Positions 26,268 to 35,416 are shown, numbered from the stretch's first letter. The stretch is DNA of 64,000 nucleotides from Bacteroidota bacterium (GCA_018333525.1 JAGXTF010000105.1:29336-93335), one strand, 5' to 3'. Program-made: numbers and translations. The notes: generated by a model not told the origin, from the letters alone.

Positions 26268-28520
26268 TTACAATACAATAGAGAGTGAAGCCAATACGCT
26301 GCGACCATCTGATGGAAGTAAACCAGGACCTGGATAACCACCGGAACGACGGGTAAAGTACTTCGAATTGGCAGCATTATTCACGCTCATTTTAATCTGG
26401 AATCGATCGTTAATTCTATAGCTTCCCATTACATCATATATGGTGTAAGAAGGAATAATACCGTTTTGTCCGTTAGCGGATGCTTCTAAAGTATTGGCTG
26501 CATCGGCATAAACCGATGCCGTGTGGCTGGCTTGAAAGGTCAACATGAGTGCGCGATATTTGTAACTCAAACCTGCCCTAAGCACATGTTTTGGTGCATA
26601 TTCCACGGATTTACCTTTTAAATTGGTAACTACCTCTTTGCCATTTGAAACAGAAATAAGTTTGTAATCCAGGTATTCTGAAACGTTGTAATTATAAGAT
26701 ACAAACAAGGGAAAGCTACCCATTCTACCTGCGAGTTTTTGGTTCAGACCACTGAGTATATCCATATCCACTACACTCTCTAAACCATAGCTGAAGCTGT
26801 TTCCAAGATTGGTGGTGTATTTGTAACTCTGTCCATTGCTGTTCAACTTATTTATAGAACCAATCTTATTTTGGTAAGAGAGGTAATATACTCCGGCATC
26901 TATATGGAAATATTTTGCAATGGTGCCGCGAAAACCGAAATCGGCATTCCAACCTTTACTGTCTTTCAAATTGCTATCGGTTGTGTCTGTACCCGGATTT
27001 TGTACATTGCTGAACAAAATGGGACGATATGCCTGAGTAATATTGGCATAAAACTCGTTATGCGAATTTTTCCCCAAATGGTATTCTGCACCTATTCCGC
27101 CCAGTACAAAGGTTCTGGTGCGCTTTTCTTCTATCATTTTGTTTTCGGAACCGTTGCTTGCAAAGGATAACCTACCGCTGCCCTGCACAGTGATATTTTC
27201 TGCGCGAAGTCCTGGAATAACCACCAAACGTTTGCCAATGCGAAACGCATTTTCCAAATAGGCAGCTTTGTTGATGGAGTGGAATTTTACGGAAACAGGA
27301 TACTCTCCGGTAGCCAATTCAAAATTGGGATCGTAACCGGTAGTAGCTACACCTTTTTGCAGGCGTGTAGTGGTTCCGTTAAAATAACGAAGACCAACAG
27401 ACAGGGTTTGTTTTTTACCCATCAAATTGTAATCATGAAGAAATCCTGCTTCAGATGAATAATTGCGGTAATAATCAATAGCCAATTCTCTCTTGTTATA
27501 TTCTCCGGTTAATTTATTGATAGTATCATTTACTGTAATTGCAGCTAAAAATCCAACGCTCTTGCGATCGCCAAGATTGGCATTGGTACGTACTTGAATT
27601 CGGTTGTTTTTGTTAATTTCCCAATCGAATTTTACAGAGGCAGTCTGCCAGGGTGTGGTGAACCAGTTTCTGGATCTGCTGCTGAGTTTTGGGTTCTCGG
27701 CAAATTTTGCATCTGTCAAACCACCAGGTTGCTGGCTGAGCATATCATAATTCATATACTCGGCATTTACTTTCATTCCCTGTTTTATATTCCAGGTAAC
27801 AGAACCATAAGATGTACGTGTTTTGTAAGCACTGTTCTGTCTGTATCCATCGGCCCTGCGCACATCATGAAAAGCATAATAATGGAGCTTTCCTTTTTTT
27901 CCACCGATGGCATTGAATGAATTGAACAACCCAAAACTGCCAATGGTTTGGCTGCTTTCGATTTGAAGTGGTTTGCGAATATCGCTGCCATCACGCATGA
28001 TATAGTTTACCATACCACCGAATTGCGGACCATATTGCAGTGCCCCAGCGCCGCGTACAACCTGAATTCTCTGCACGGCCTGCATTTGTGGGTTGTAATA
28101 TGCTTCGGGGTATCCATAAGGATCGGCAGCAATATCACATCCGTTTTGGCGAATGTTAAACTCCCAGCTTCTGTTAGGACTTAGTCCGCGGGCTGCAATT
28201 CCAATTTGAATTCCCGATCCGTCACTTTCCCAAATATGGATGCCCGGCACTTTTGCCATAATCTGCCTCATGTTATTATTTACAACCACAGTGTTCAGGT
28301 TATCCATCACTATCAAGGAGTTCTTTTTTCCGGCGTATATGTTGGTGCCAACAATTTCGGGAAGTGGCATTACATCGCGCTTTTCACCGTATCCAACCAA
28401 AGTAATTTCGGGTAAATATCCCATACTTTTTGAGGAATCAGCTAAGTCAATTTGAGAGAGAAGTTCATTGCTGCATAGGGCTATAAGAGCCGTAAGTGAA
28501 GATATTAGGGTTTTTTTCAT
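26268..28520 (-). CDS. TonB-dependent outer membrane receptor (FecA-like)
   Basis: 750 aa with a signal peptide. A TonB box-like segment (PEITLVGYG) follows it, then the plug domain (IMAKVPGIHIWESDGSGIQ, IAARGLSPNRSWEFNIRQNG, VQRIQVVRGAGALQYGPQFGG) and a C-terminal beta barrel with many aromatic-flanked strands. The N-terminal carboxypeptidase-like domain common in Bacteroidota SusC proteins is absent, and no SusD gene is adjacent, so a glycan role is unlikely. The plug resembles ferric dicitrate/siderophore receptors. Two Fur-like dyads lie directly before the gene and support metal uptake. The barrel ends in SIVL, not the common aromatic residue. Confidence 0.9.
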   Translation of the reverse strand: MKKTLISSLTALIALCSNELLSQIDLADSSKSMGYLPEITLVGYGEKRDVMPLPEIVGTNIYAGKKNSLIVMDNLNTVVVNNNMRQIMAKVPGIHIWESDGSGIQIGIAARGLSPNRSWEFNIRQNGCDIAADPYGYPEAYYNPQMQAVQRIQVVRGAGALQYGPQFGGMVNYIMRDGSDIRKPLQIESSQTIGSFGLFNSFNAIGGKKGKLHYYAFHDVRRADGYRQNSAYKTRTSYGSVTWNIKQGMKVNAEYMNYDMLSQQPGGLTDAKFAENPKLSSRSRNWFTTPWQTASVKFDWEINKNNRIQVRTNANLGDRKSVGFLAAITVNDTINKLTGEYNKRELAIDYYRNYSSEAGFLHDYNLMGKKQTLSVGLRYFNGTTTRLQKGVATTGYDPNFELATGEYPVSVKFHSINKAAYLENAFRIGKRLVVIPGLRAENITVQGSGRLSFASNGSENKMIEEKRTRTFVLGGIGAEYHLGKNSHNEFYANITQAYRPILFSNVQNPGTDTTDSNLKDSKGWNADFGFRGTIAKYFHIDAGVYYLSYQNKIGSINKLNSNGQSYKYTTNLGNSFSYGLESVVDMDILSGLNQKLAGRMGSFPLFVSYNYNVSEYLDYKLISVSNGKEVVTNLKGKSVEYAPKHVLRAGLSYKYRALMLTFQASHTASVYADAANTLEASANGQNGIIPSYTIYDVMGSYRINDRFQIKMSVNNAANSKYFTRRSGGYPGPGLLPSDGRSVLASLSIVL

Positions 28521-28521
28521 C

Positions 28522-28583
28522 TTATTTGGAATGTTTCTAAACAGCGGGCGAAATAACGTGTTGTTTAGAATGATTCCAAATAA
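28522..28583 (-). promoter_or_regulatory. Paired Fur-like dyads before the TonB receptor
   Basis: Two boxes of 7-1-7 type, TTTGGAATGTTTCTAAA (28525-28541) and TTTAGAATGATTCCAAA (28564-28580), both with G at the centre. They are also mirror images: 28522-28543 and 28562-28583 form a 22-bp inverted repeat with two mismatches and an 18-nt spacer. This spacing and symmetry fit operators of a Fur-family metal repressor (inference). Confidence 0.6.
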
Positions 28584-28611
28584 TATTTCTCAAAAATTTA
28601 TGTGATTCTAA

Positions 28612-29718
28612 TCACGAATACTTTCTACCCTTCCAAATTGTGGGAATTGGAAGCAAAAAGAAAATGGCAGTACTAACAGTAACGAGAAATAAATATGCTT
28701 CATACCAGAGTTGCAACAGGAAGCCCGGTCTTTTTTCTCCCAAAAGCCCATAAATTTTGTTGATCTGGGTTATTTGCATGGCCATTTTAAGAACGAATAT
28801 AACCGAGGCCAGTATAGGTTCAAACATAAATAGGACGGGAACAAGAAAATAATACAGGCCAAAAATTCCAAACATAATCCACCAATACCAGGGAAGTTCC
28901 AATCCGCCACTAAGCCAGCGTTTTCGTTGGTGTAACAAGGGGAAGAACCCGGAAGTGGAGTCGGAATAGGCGAGAACTTCGGGAGTCATAATATTGTTCC
29001 ATTTCCACCCATGTTTGCAGATCTCACTATATAATTTATAGTCTTCCGTAATGGAGAATTTTATTGCTGAATAGCCGCCTGTATCCCAGTACGCCTTTTT
29101 GCGAACCACCATATTGTTGCCAACGGCGGTAGCAGGAACCCCACTGTATGAAATGATATTGAGCAATCCCATGAAATAAGCCCAATCAATACCCTGTAAC
29201 CTGCTCCATCGGCTTTTGCCGCTAACCATTGTTGTTCCGCTGGCAACACCGGTTTCTTCAGTCATATGTCGTACCAGAAATTTTGCCCATCCCGGTTTTA
29301 CACGTACATCGGCATCGGTGACCAGATAATAATCACCAGTTGCATGTTTGTCCAGTTGGGCCATCACCCGGGCTTTGGCTTTTAAACCGGAGTCGTCATC
29401 TACAATCTCAATCACTTTTACCCAGGGAAATGTTTTTTGAAAGTCTCCGGCTATGATGCCGGTATGATCTGTGCTTTGGTCATTTCCAACCAAAATCTGC
29501 AATCTTTCTTTTGGATAATCCAGAGCGCAAAGCGCCTCCAAACAAGCACCGAGAGATTTTTCTTCATTTCTTGCCGCTACCAAAACGCTGATTGCCGGCC
29601 ATTCGGCAGGTTCATCCATTTTGGAATCCCTATATCTAAAAAGCACCCAAAGCTGCAATGCAGCCAACAGCAAATAGGAGAGAAGCAGAACCAGGCAAAC
29701 AAGGATGAAGTAATTCAC
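28612..29718 (-). CDS. Membrane glycosyltransferase family 2
   Basis: 368 aa. An N-terminal membrane helix, a GT-A domain and two or three C-terminal membrane helices. GT2 motifs are SVLVAARNEEKSLGACLEAL (nucleotide site), YYLVTDADVRVKPGW (DxD), ITEDYKLYSEI (ED) and LHQRKRWLSGG (QxxRW, processive type). The donor and acceptor are unknown; it could extend a surface polysaccharide or glycolipid. The start is GTG at 29718, overlapping the TGA of the deacetylase gene as GTGA, so the two are coupled. Confidence 0.9.
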   Translation of the reverse strand: MNYFILVCLVLLLSYLLLAALQLWVLFRYRDSKMDEPAEWPAISVLVAARNEEKSLGACLEALCALDYPKERLQILVGNDQSTDHTGIIAGDFQKTFPWVKVIEIVDDDSGLKAKARVMAQLDKHATGDYYLVTDADVRVKPGWAKFLVRHMTEETGVASGTTMVSGKSRWSRLQGIDWAYFMGLLNIISYSGVPATAVGNNMVVRKKAYWDTGGYSAIKFSITEDYKLYSEICKHGWKWNNIMTPEVLAYSDSTSGFFPLLHQRKRWLSGGLELPWYWWIMFGIFGLYYFLVPVLFMFEPILASVIFVLKMAMQITQINKIYGLLGEKRPGFLLQLWYEAYLFLVTVSTAIFFLLPIPTIWKGRKYS

Positions 29719-30329
29719 AGGGCGCTCCAGTTCAATCCACGTGTATGCAAGGCTTCCAGGTATCTCGGTAATATCCAGTACAGATTTTCAGCAGCCTTTT
29801 CACTATCATGAAACACGATGATACTTCCGGATTTACTTCCTTCTACAAGTGCTGAAAGTGATTTTTCCTTATCCAGACTGGCCAGATAATCGCAGCTCAA
29901 CAAATTCCACATGATGATGCGAAAACCCTTGGCTTTTAAAAGCGCACCCTGGTTTCTGGTAATGCGGCCATATGGAGGGCGAAACAAGTTCGATTTTATA
30001 TATGCGGATGCTTTTATTGCATTTTTTACATAATCCAAATCCTTGGTTTTCCAGCCTTTAATATGGTTGTAGGTATGGTTTCCTATACCATGTCCTTCCA
30101 CAAGTATTTTAGAAATAATTTCGGGGTATTTCTTTGCATTTTCTCCTACACAAAAAAATGTAGCCTTCACTCCAAATTTCTTAAGCTGGTCTAAAATCCA
30201 AGGGGTAATTTCCGGATGCGGGCCATCGTCGAAAGTGAGAAATATGCGGTTGTCGTTATTTGGAATGCTCCATTCAAAGCCTGGATAAAGCTTTTGAAGT
30301 AGGGTCGGAACTTTGAAAGGGTAAATCAG
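29715..30329 (-). CDS. Polysaccharide deacetylase (NodB) with non-canonical start
   Basis: 204 aa if started at CTG 30329, or 203 from the adjacent ATT 30326. The NodB fold is complete: IFLTFDDGPHPEITPWI (first metal/catalytic Asp motif), GIGNHTYNH (metal His pair), LFRPPYGRI and IIVFHDS. No ATG, GTG or TTG precedes the FDDG motif in frame; the frame is closed upstream by TAA at 30353-30351. The first usable GTG (30170) would delete the catalytic Asp. Homologs begin at about the IYPFKVPTLLQKLYP segment, which follows the CTG/ATT pair. TCAATTTG (30342-30335) lies 5 nt before the CTG. It should remove acetyl groups from a surface glycan. Confidence 0.85.
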   Translation of the reverse strand: MIYPFKVPTLLQKLYPGFEWSIPNNDNRIFLTFDDGPHPEITPWILDQLKKFGVKATFFCVGENAKKYPEIISKILVEGHGIGNHTYNHIKGWKTKDLDYVKNAIKASAYIKSNLFRPPYGRITRNQGALLKAKGFRIIMWNLLSCDYLASLDKEKSLSALVEGSKSGSIIVFHDSEKAAENLYWILPRYLEALHTRGLNWSAL

Positions 30330-30378
30330 TGGGGCAAATTGAATTCTTTTTTAGAAATATTCCAAGTTCCTGACTCCT

Positions 30379-30386
30379 TAAATTTG
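30379..30386 (+). promoter_or_regulatory. -7 box TAAATTTG before kmo
   Basis: A perfect TAnnTTTG element 6 nt before the kmo ATG. Together with the minus-strand TCAATTTG at 30342-30335 it makes a compact divergent promoter region of about 63 nt. Confidence 0.55.
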
Positions 30387-30392
30387 CGCACT

Positions 30393-31727
30393 ATGTCGGA
30401 AAAAATCACATTGGTTGGTGGAGGATTGGCTGGAGGACTTTTGGGAGTTTACCTTGCCAGAAGAGGATATAAAGTCAAAATTTTTGAAAGAAGGTCCGAT
30501 ATGCGTTCGGGAAATTATGAAGGAGGCCGAAGTATCAATCTGGCACTTTCTACCCGCGGAATCAGGGCATTGGAAAAAGTGGGACTCGATAAAGAAATTC
30601 TCTCCATTGCAATTCCAATGACCGGACGGATGATACATGATGTGGAAGGGAGACTTGCTTATCAACCTTACGGAAAAGACGGACAAGCCATACATTCGGT
30701 ATCCCGTGGTGGTTTGAATATCCGCTTATTGCAATTGGCAGATCAATATGAAAATATCGAATTGTTCTTTGATCACCGATGTGTGCATGCCGATCCTGAT
30801 ACCGGTTTAACAAGATATATCAATGCAAATGGAGATGAAATAGAAGATACTGCTGATGTGGTAATTGGCACCGATGGTGCATTTAGCGCTGTTAGAGATT
30901 CCATGATGCGCTATCCCCGATTTAATTATTCCCAAACCTATGAGAACCACGGTTATAAGGAGTTGGAAATAACACCCGGGGATTCCGGAGAATTCCGCAT
31001 AAACAAAAATTGTTTGCATATATGGCCGCGTAAAAGTTTTATGATGATTGCACTTCCAAATCCCGGAGGTAATTTTACCTGTACCTTGTTTATGCCATTT
31101 GTTGGGCAACCCGGTTTTGAAAACCTTCAAACACCACAAGAAATATTGGAATTGTTTGAAAAAGAATTTCCGGATGCCTTGCCTATGATGCCTGGTTTAA
31201 GCGAAGATTTTTTCGGAAATCCAACAGGAGCTTTGGCTACTATTCGTTGTTACCCTTGGGTAAAAGGCAAAACCGCCTTACTCGGCGATAGTGCACATGC
31301 AGTGGTGCCATTTTATGGACAGGGAATGAATTGTTCTTTTGAAGACTGCATTATTTTAGATGAATTAATTGATACTTGTGAAGGTGATTGGATTAAAATT
31401 CTGGATGAATATCAAAAATCCAGAAAACCAAATGCAGATGCCATTGCAGATCTGGCAGTGCAGAATTTTGTTGAAATGCGCGACCTGGTTGGAACAGATG
31501 CATTTTTACACCGCAAACATATTGAGCACGATCTTACCGAATTATATCCGGACTTGTTTCACAGCCAATACGAATTGGTCACATTCAGTACCAATCCATA
31601 CAGCTACGCCAAAGTTCAAGGTTCCAAGAATGACAATTTATTGGATCATATTATCGAACACAAACTGGAATCCCGAATTACCGAAAAAACCTTTATGGAA
31701 AATTTGATTAAAGAAAAATTGGCTTAA
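30393..31727 (+). CDS. kmo: Kynurenine 3-monooxygenase
   Basis: 444 aa from ATG 30393. It is an FAD-dependent hydroxylase that converts kynurenine to 3-hydroxykynurenine (EC 1.14.13.9), a step towards quinolinate and NAD. Marks: the FAD motif ITLVGGGLAGGLLGVYLARRG, the KMO block GGRSINLALSTRGIRALEKVG, MMIALPNPGGNFTCTLF, and the second flavin motif ALLGDSAHAVVPFYGQGMN. A start at 30339 is rejected because it would read through the promoter box. No other kynurenine-pathway gene is adjacent. Its stop overlaps the convergent membrane protein gene inside TTAA. Confidence 0.94.
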   Translation: MSEKITLVGGGLAGGLLGVYLARRGYKVKIFERRSDMRSGNYEGGRSINLALSTRGIRALEKVGLDKEILSIAIPMTGRMIHDVEGRLAYQPYGKDGQAIHSVSRGGLNIRLLQLADQYENIELFFDHRCVHADPDTGLTRYINANGDEIEDTADVVIGTDGAFSAVRDSMMRYPRFNYSQTYENHGYKELEITPGDSGEFRINKNCLHIWPRKSFMMIALPNPGGNFTCTLFMPFVGQPGFENLQTPQEILELFEKEFPDALPMMPGLSEDFFGNPTGALATIRCYPWVKGKTALLGDSAHAVVPFYGQGMNCSFEDCIILDELIDTCEGDWIKILDEYQKSRKPNADAIADLAVQNFVEMRDLVGTDAFLHRKHIEHDLTELYPDLFHSQYELVTFSTNPYSYAKVQGSKNDNLLDHIIEHKLESRITEKTFMENLIKEKLA

Positions 31728-32422
31728 GCTACTTTTCCCGTTTTTTTCAGAATAAAATACAAAAGGTAAAAATGCAGCAATCCTGCAAATTCCAATCCAA
31801 TTAAATACCATGGCCATTCCCCTATTATAAAAGGGTTTTCGGCTATCGGCTTCACACATAAATACATGTAATTGGCCTGGTAAAAATAATTGAACAATGC
31901 TACCACAATCAGCACAACCTGTGTAATCAAAAATACCCGAAACCAACTCCATTTTCGCACAGATTTATTCATGAGATACAATGCATAAAATGCTGCAAGA
32001 ATGATTCCTGCATGGGATAAATAATACTCTGCATATAAAAATCCTGAATATCCATGAGACATTTCCGGCGTAATAATGGAATGCACAGCCCCGGGAATCC
32101 CCCAAAAAACCAACAATTCCAATAGTATATTTTGAGGGAAAAAAAAGATTAGTCCCGAAAGTATGGAACTCAAGGCACAAAGCTGTAAAGGCAAAGAAGT
32201 CTGTAAATCCCAGTGTCCGTTATACCATAAATAAAAATGAATGCTGGAAGAAAGTAGAATTAAAAATGCTCCCAATATTTTTCCGGCGATTTGCACCCTG
32301 CCTGCATCTTTATTTTTAATCCAGATTAATGGCAGCGCGATGAACAAAATGGAAATTACAATGCCTGTCCACCACTGTGTTCCAAGCAATGGTATAGTAT
32401 AATGTCCACTGAAATTTTCCAT
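31724..32422 (-). CDS. TIGR02206/YwaF family membrane protein
   Basis: 232 aa with about six to seven hydrophobic helices and no signal peptide. The segment TSLPLQLCALSSILSGLIFF matches the LPLHLC box of the family, and 'HAGIILAAFYALYL' and 'FNYFYQANYMYL' follow. The biochemical role is unknown. It ends within a TTAA palindrome shared with the stop of kmo, and begins 7 nt after the small membrane protein gene, so it is the last gene of the Ldh2-small protein-YwaF transcript. Confidence 0.85.
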   Translation of the reverse strand: MENFSGHYTIPLLGTQWWTGIVISILFIALPLIWIKNKDAGRVQIAGKILGAFLILLSSSIHFYLWYNGHWDLQTSLPLQLCALSSILSGLIFFFPQNILLELLVFWGIPGAVHSIITPEMSHGYSGFLYAEYYLSHAGIILAAFYALYLMNKSVRKWSWFRVFLITQVVLIVVALFNYFYQANYMYLCVKPIAENPFIIGEWPWYLIGLEFAGLLHFYLLYFILKKTGKVA

Positions 32423-32429
32423 AAAAAAA

Positions 32430-32624
32430 TCAGTGTTTCTGTTTTTTCAATGAGTCCTTTTTTTCCTGCATTTTATCTTCAATGTAGTTGGGATTCATCT
32501 TGGTTTTATAACCTGTTTTTTTTATGGAATTTCTGGGAATGAGCATTGAAAGCAGGAATCCCCCGCCAACTATGACAATCAGAAATCCGATAAAAAACCA
32601 AAGTTTCTTTTTGTTATTCATCAT
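32430..32624 (-). CDS. Small single-helix membrane protein
   Basis: 64 aa: a short Lys-rich start, one membrane helix (LWFFIGFLIVIVGGGFLLSM) and a charged C-terminal tail. I do not recognise a family. Its ATG follows the Ldh2 stop with no gap (TAAATG), and the next gene starts 7 nt further on. This tight packing argues that it is a real gene. Confidence 0.65.
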   Translation of the reverse strand: MMNNKKKLWFFIGFLIVIVGGGFLLSMLIPRNSIKKTGYKTKMNPNYIEDKMQEKKDSLKKQKH

Positions 32625-33716
32625 TTATTTTGGTAATTCCAATTGGTATTTTTCAGCAATTTCCAGCAAATCAGAATGTACTTTTTTATTCAGGGGAATT
32701 CCATGAACCTTGCGATGGACCTCAGCATTCCTTTCGTTGTCTCCGGGTATTTGCACGGGATTGTTTATATCCATTGCTTCTGTTTTTCTGAAGCGTTGAA
32801 TCCATAGATCCATATTTTCTTTAAACTCTCTGGCTTCTCTAAATCCATCGATACTCCAGGCACCAACAAAATGCCCTATTCCTTTTCCGGGTGCATTTTC
32901 TGCGGGATCCAAAAAGGAAACAAACGGAGGAACCCAGGGGCCAAAATTCGCCCCGCTAAGCACACCGCTGAAAATATCTACAAATGCACTCAGACCGTAT
33001 CCTTTGTAACTGCCATGTTCCATATCACTGCCAAGGGTGAGTACCATTCCCTTGTTTTTAAGTTCTGATGGATTTCTGCTTTTACTTCCGTCTTCTTTAA
33101 TCAGCCAGCCTTCGGGAATTTCTTTTTCCGCTCTTTCCGCAATTTCCAGCTTGCCATTGGATGCGGCAGATGTTGCCATATCCAAAACAAATGGAGGTTC
33201 ATTTAAGGCGGGTATTGCCACACAAATCGGATTTGTACCCAGCATGCGTTCACGGCCACCTGCAGGTGTAACCAGAGGGCTGGCATTGGTAACCGCAAAA
33301 CCAATCATATCATGTTCCAGGGCCATCATGCTATGAAAAGCAGCTATTCCGAAATGGTTGCTGTTGTTGATTGCAACCCAACCGGAACCTGCAATTTTTG
33401 CTTTTTGAATGGCAATTTGCATGGCCTTGGGTGCGGATACAAGTCCTATTGCTCCACCTGCATCCATGGTAGCAGTAGATGCAGTTTCCCTGATTATTTT
33501 AATTAGTGGGTTTGGTTGTATTCTCCCTTTTTCAATCAAACGCAAATAACCACTCAGTCTGGCCACACCATGGCTGTCGATACCTCGCAAGTCTGCCGCA
33601 ATCAGTACACTTGCAGCCAATTGGGCATCATCCCTGCTAAAATCGTTTTTTACAAAAATATTTTCTACCCAGGTTTTCAATGCAACCCATGGGAATATTT
33701 CATTCTCTGCGGCCAT
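32625..33716 (-). CDS. Ldh2-type malate/L-lactate/ureidoglycolate dehydrogenase family
   Basis: 363 aa NAD(P)-dependent oxidoreductase of the Ldh_2 family, unrelated to the Rossmann lactate dehydrogenases. Key segments are ADLRGIDSHGVARLSGYL, VAINNSNHFGIAAFHSM (substrate-site His), FAVTNASPLVTPAGG, LGTNPICVAIPA and YKGYGLSAFVDIFSGVLSGA. Whether the substrate is malate, sulfolactate or a related 2-hydroxy acid cannot be read. TTAATTTG lies 11 nt before the ATG on the minus strand. Confidence 0.88.
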   Translation of the reverse strand: MAAENEIFPWVALKTWVENIFVKNDFSRDDAQLAASVLIAADLRGIDSHGVARLSGYLRLIEKGRIQPNPLIKIIRETASTATMDAGGAIGLVSAPKAMQIAIQKAKIAGSGWVAINNSNHFGIAAFHSMMALEHDMIGFAVTNASPLVTPAGGRERMLGTNPICVAIPALNEPPFVLDMATSAASNGKLEIAERAEKEIPEGWLIKEDGSKSRNPSELKNKGMVLTLGSDMEHGSYKGYGLSAFVDIFSGVLSGANFGPWVPPFVSFLDPAENAPGKGIGHFVGAWSIDGFREAREFKENMDLWIQRFRKTEAMDINNPVQIPGDNERNAEVHRKVHGIPLNKKVHSDLLEIAEKYQLELPK

Positions 33717-33803
33717 ATTTACCGGTGCAAATTAAGCTAAAATGCAGGAAGCGTTTTGGAAATTTGAACTGATATTTTGGATTCGATAGAAAGTAAAATG
33801 CAT

Positions 33804-33836
33804 AAAAAAACGTCCGAAGATTCGGACGTTTTTTTT
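33804..33836. terminator. Terminator after protease-ankyrin gene 1
   Basis: A 14-bp perfect stem (33804-33817 with 33822-33835), loop AGAT, A7 and T8 on either side. It lies 11 nt past the stop at 33847 and insulates the upstream Ldh2 promoter region from read-through. Confidence 0.92.
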
Positions 33837-33846
33837 AGGTAATTCC

Positions 33847-35289
33847 TTATTTTTTCTTCTCGGCTTTTTTCAGAATTTTGGCAATATCTTTATGCTTTGC
33901 AGCTTTTGCCAAAGCCCTTGCAGATTTCCCTGCAAAATTGGTTAATTTGGCATTAGCACCTGCATCCAGCAAGGCATTCACAGCATCCAGATTCCCATTT
34001 TTAGCTGCTATCATAAGCGCAGTTTCATTGTCGGAATTGCGGGCATTAATGTCAAAACCTTCTACGGATGCAACTTTTGTGATAACGGATGAAAGATTGT
34101 TTTTCGCCAGGATATGTGCAAGCGGTGTTCCATACTTATCTTTCATATTCACATCAATTACCGCAGAGCCCAATGCTTCCAATAGCATATCAGTTCGATA
34201 ATTCTGTGCGGCGAGAATGAGAATATTGTCTTTATCCGGCAGCTGATTTTCTTTTCTATAAATCCATTTATAAATACCCCATTCTTTAAATTCCTCGAGG
34301 TTATTGTCTTGAATTGCAAGTTCCAGATTTCGGTAAACACCGGTTACCAAAAGGTTCCAGGGAATGGATGTAATTCTGTGCACGGCATTGCCGCTTTCTG
34401 CCTGAATTTCTTCTTCAAATAACCTACCTAAAACATAATTCAGATCCATCAGTACGTCGGTTTTGATACATCCGCAAGTGGCATCATAATGATAATCTCT
34501 TCCAGGGCCGCGCACCAAAATACCTTCAATAAATCCATTGAAGTTAAATACCGGACCACCGCTATTTCCACCAAATACATCCAAATCGGTAAGGAAATAA
34601 GTTGGAATTTCATTGTTTGTTACGTGCGCGCTATCAGCCACTTTCAATGGCAGTCCCATTGGGGAGCCTATCATTGCAATCCAATCGTCAAATCCCAATT
34701 CTCCTCCTGTACGGAATTTGTATGGTTTGCGATCGGTTCTGCGATCCAGACGCACTACGCAATAATCATACGATGCATCATTGGTGAGTTTGGTATCCAG
34801 AATTTCTACAACCTTGTATTGATTGGATTCGGGAATGGTGATATAATTCGCACTTTTATTGTAATACACATCTGAGGTATAGTCAAAAACCCAAACGGTA
34901 TTTTCCATATCTTCTTTGGATTTGATACAATGCCCGGCAGTAACCAAAATATCCGGTGCAATCAAAAATCCGGAACAAAAACCTGCAGCCGGCTGGTCCT
35001 GAAATCTCACGCTTTCATCAATAGGATAATCGCCGAATATTTGCTTGATAACTGTTTTTAAATCGTAGGTATAAATTTTATCACCTGCAATTCTTTTTGG
35101 ACGAATTGCAGTGGCAGTGGCCCTCATATAATCTTTATATGCCCATTTGGTCTTTGCTTCCGCCCTGGTATCGGGGCCATAAATGCCGCGTTCTGCAGCA
35201 TCTTTACTTTCATACCATGGAACTTTTTTCTGTGCATTTGCAAGTGTAGCGAAACCAACAAATACTAACATGAGGGATATCTTCTTCAT
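33847..35289 (-). CDS. Secreted trypsin-like protease with ankyrin repeats, copy 1
   Basis: 480 aa from ATG 35289. A signal peptide (MKKISLMLVFVGFATLANAQ) is followed by a chymotrypsin-fold domain with an intact triad: His120 in VTAGHC, Asp175 in SYDYCVVRL and Ser243 in GGNSGGPVF. Cys105 and Cys121 could form the disulfide typical of this fold. A linker (residues 300-350) leads to three or four ankyrin repeats ending with NETALMIAAKNGNLDAVNAL and a Lys-rich tail. The ankyrin part is unusual on an exported protease. It is a close paralog of the gene at 35417. CATATTTG lies 4 nt before the ATG. Confidence 0.88.
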   Translation of the reverse strand: MKKISLMLVFVGFATLANAQKKVPWYESKDAAERGIYGPDTRAEAKTKWAYKDYMRATATAIRPKRIAGDKIYTYDLKTVIKQIFGDYPIDESVRFQDQPAAGFCSGFLIAPDILVTAGHCIKSKEDMENTVWVFDYTSDVYYNKSANYITIPESNQYKVVEILDTKLTNDASYDYCVVRLDRRTDRKPYKFRTGGELGFDDWIAMIGSPMGLPLKVADSAHVTNNEIPTYFLTDLDVFGGNSGGPVFNFNGFIEGILVRGPGRDYHYDATCGCIKTDVLMDLNYVLGRLFEEEIQAESGNAVHRITSIPWNLLVTGVYRNLELAIQDNNLEEFKEWGIYKWIYRKENQLPDKDNILILAAQNYRTDMLLEALGSAVIDVNMKDKYGTPLAHILAKNNLSSVITKVASVEGFDINARNSDNETALMIAAKNGNLDAVNALLDAGANAKLTNFAGKSARALAKAAKHKDIAKILKKAEKKK

Positions 35290-35361
35290 AAGGCAAATAT
35301 GTGAACTACACATCAGAAAACAATAACCTTTTAGTAGTATATTTTTTGAAGTTGAAATTTT

Positions 35362-35392
35362 AAAAAAAAGAGGTTCCGAAACGGAACCTCTT
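35362..35392 (-). terminator. Terminator after protease-ankyrin gene 2
   Basis: An 11-bp stem (35368-35378 with 35382-35392), loop AAA, followed on the minus strand by T8. It lies 25 nt past the stop at 35417, so the two paralogs are transcribed separately. Confidence 0.9.
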
Positions 35393-35416
35393 GAAAGAAA
35401 ACTATGAAATGAATTT

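Noticed and set aside
30170..30172. GTG 30170 as the deacetylase start
   Set aside because: It would remove the TFDDGPHP motif needed for metal binding and catalysis, although the frame is intact further upstream.
30339..30392. Upstream start for kmo
   Set aside because: The 18 added residues are encoded by the divergent promoter region and the FAD motif begins right after the ATG at 30393.
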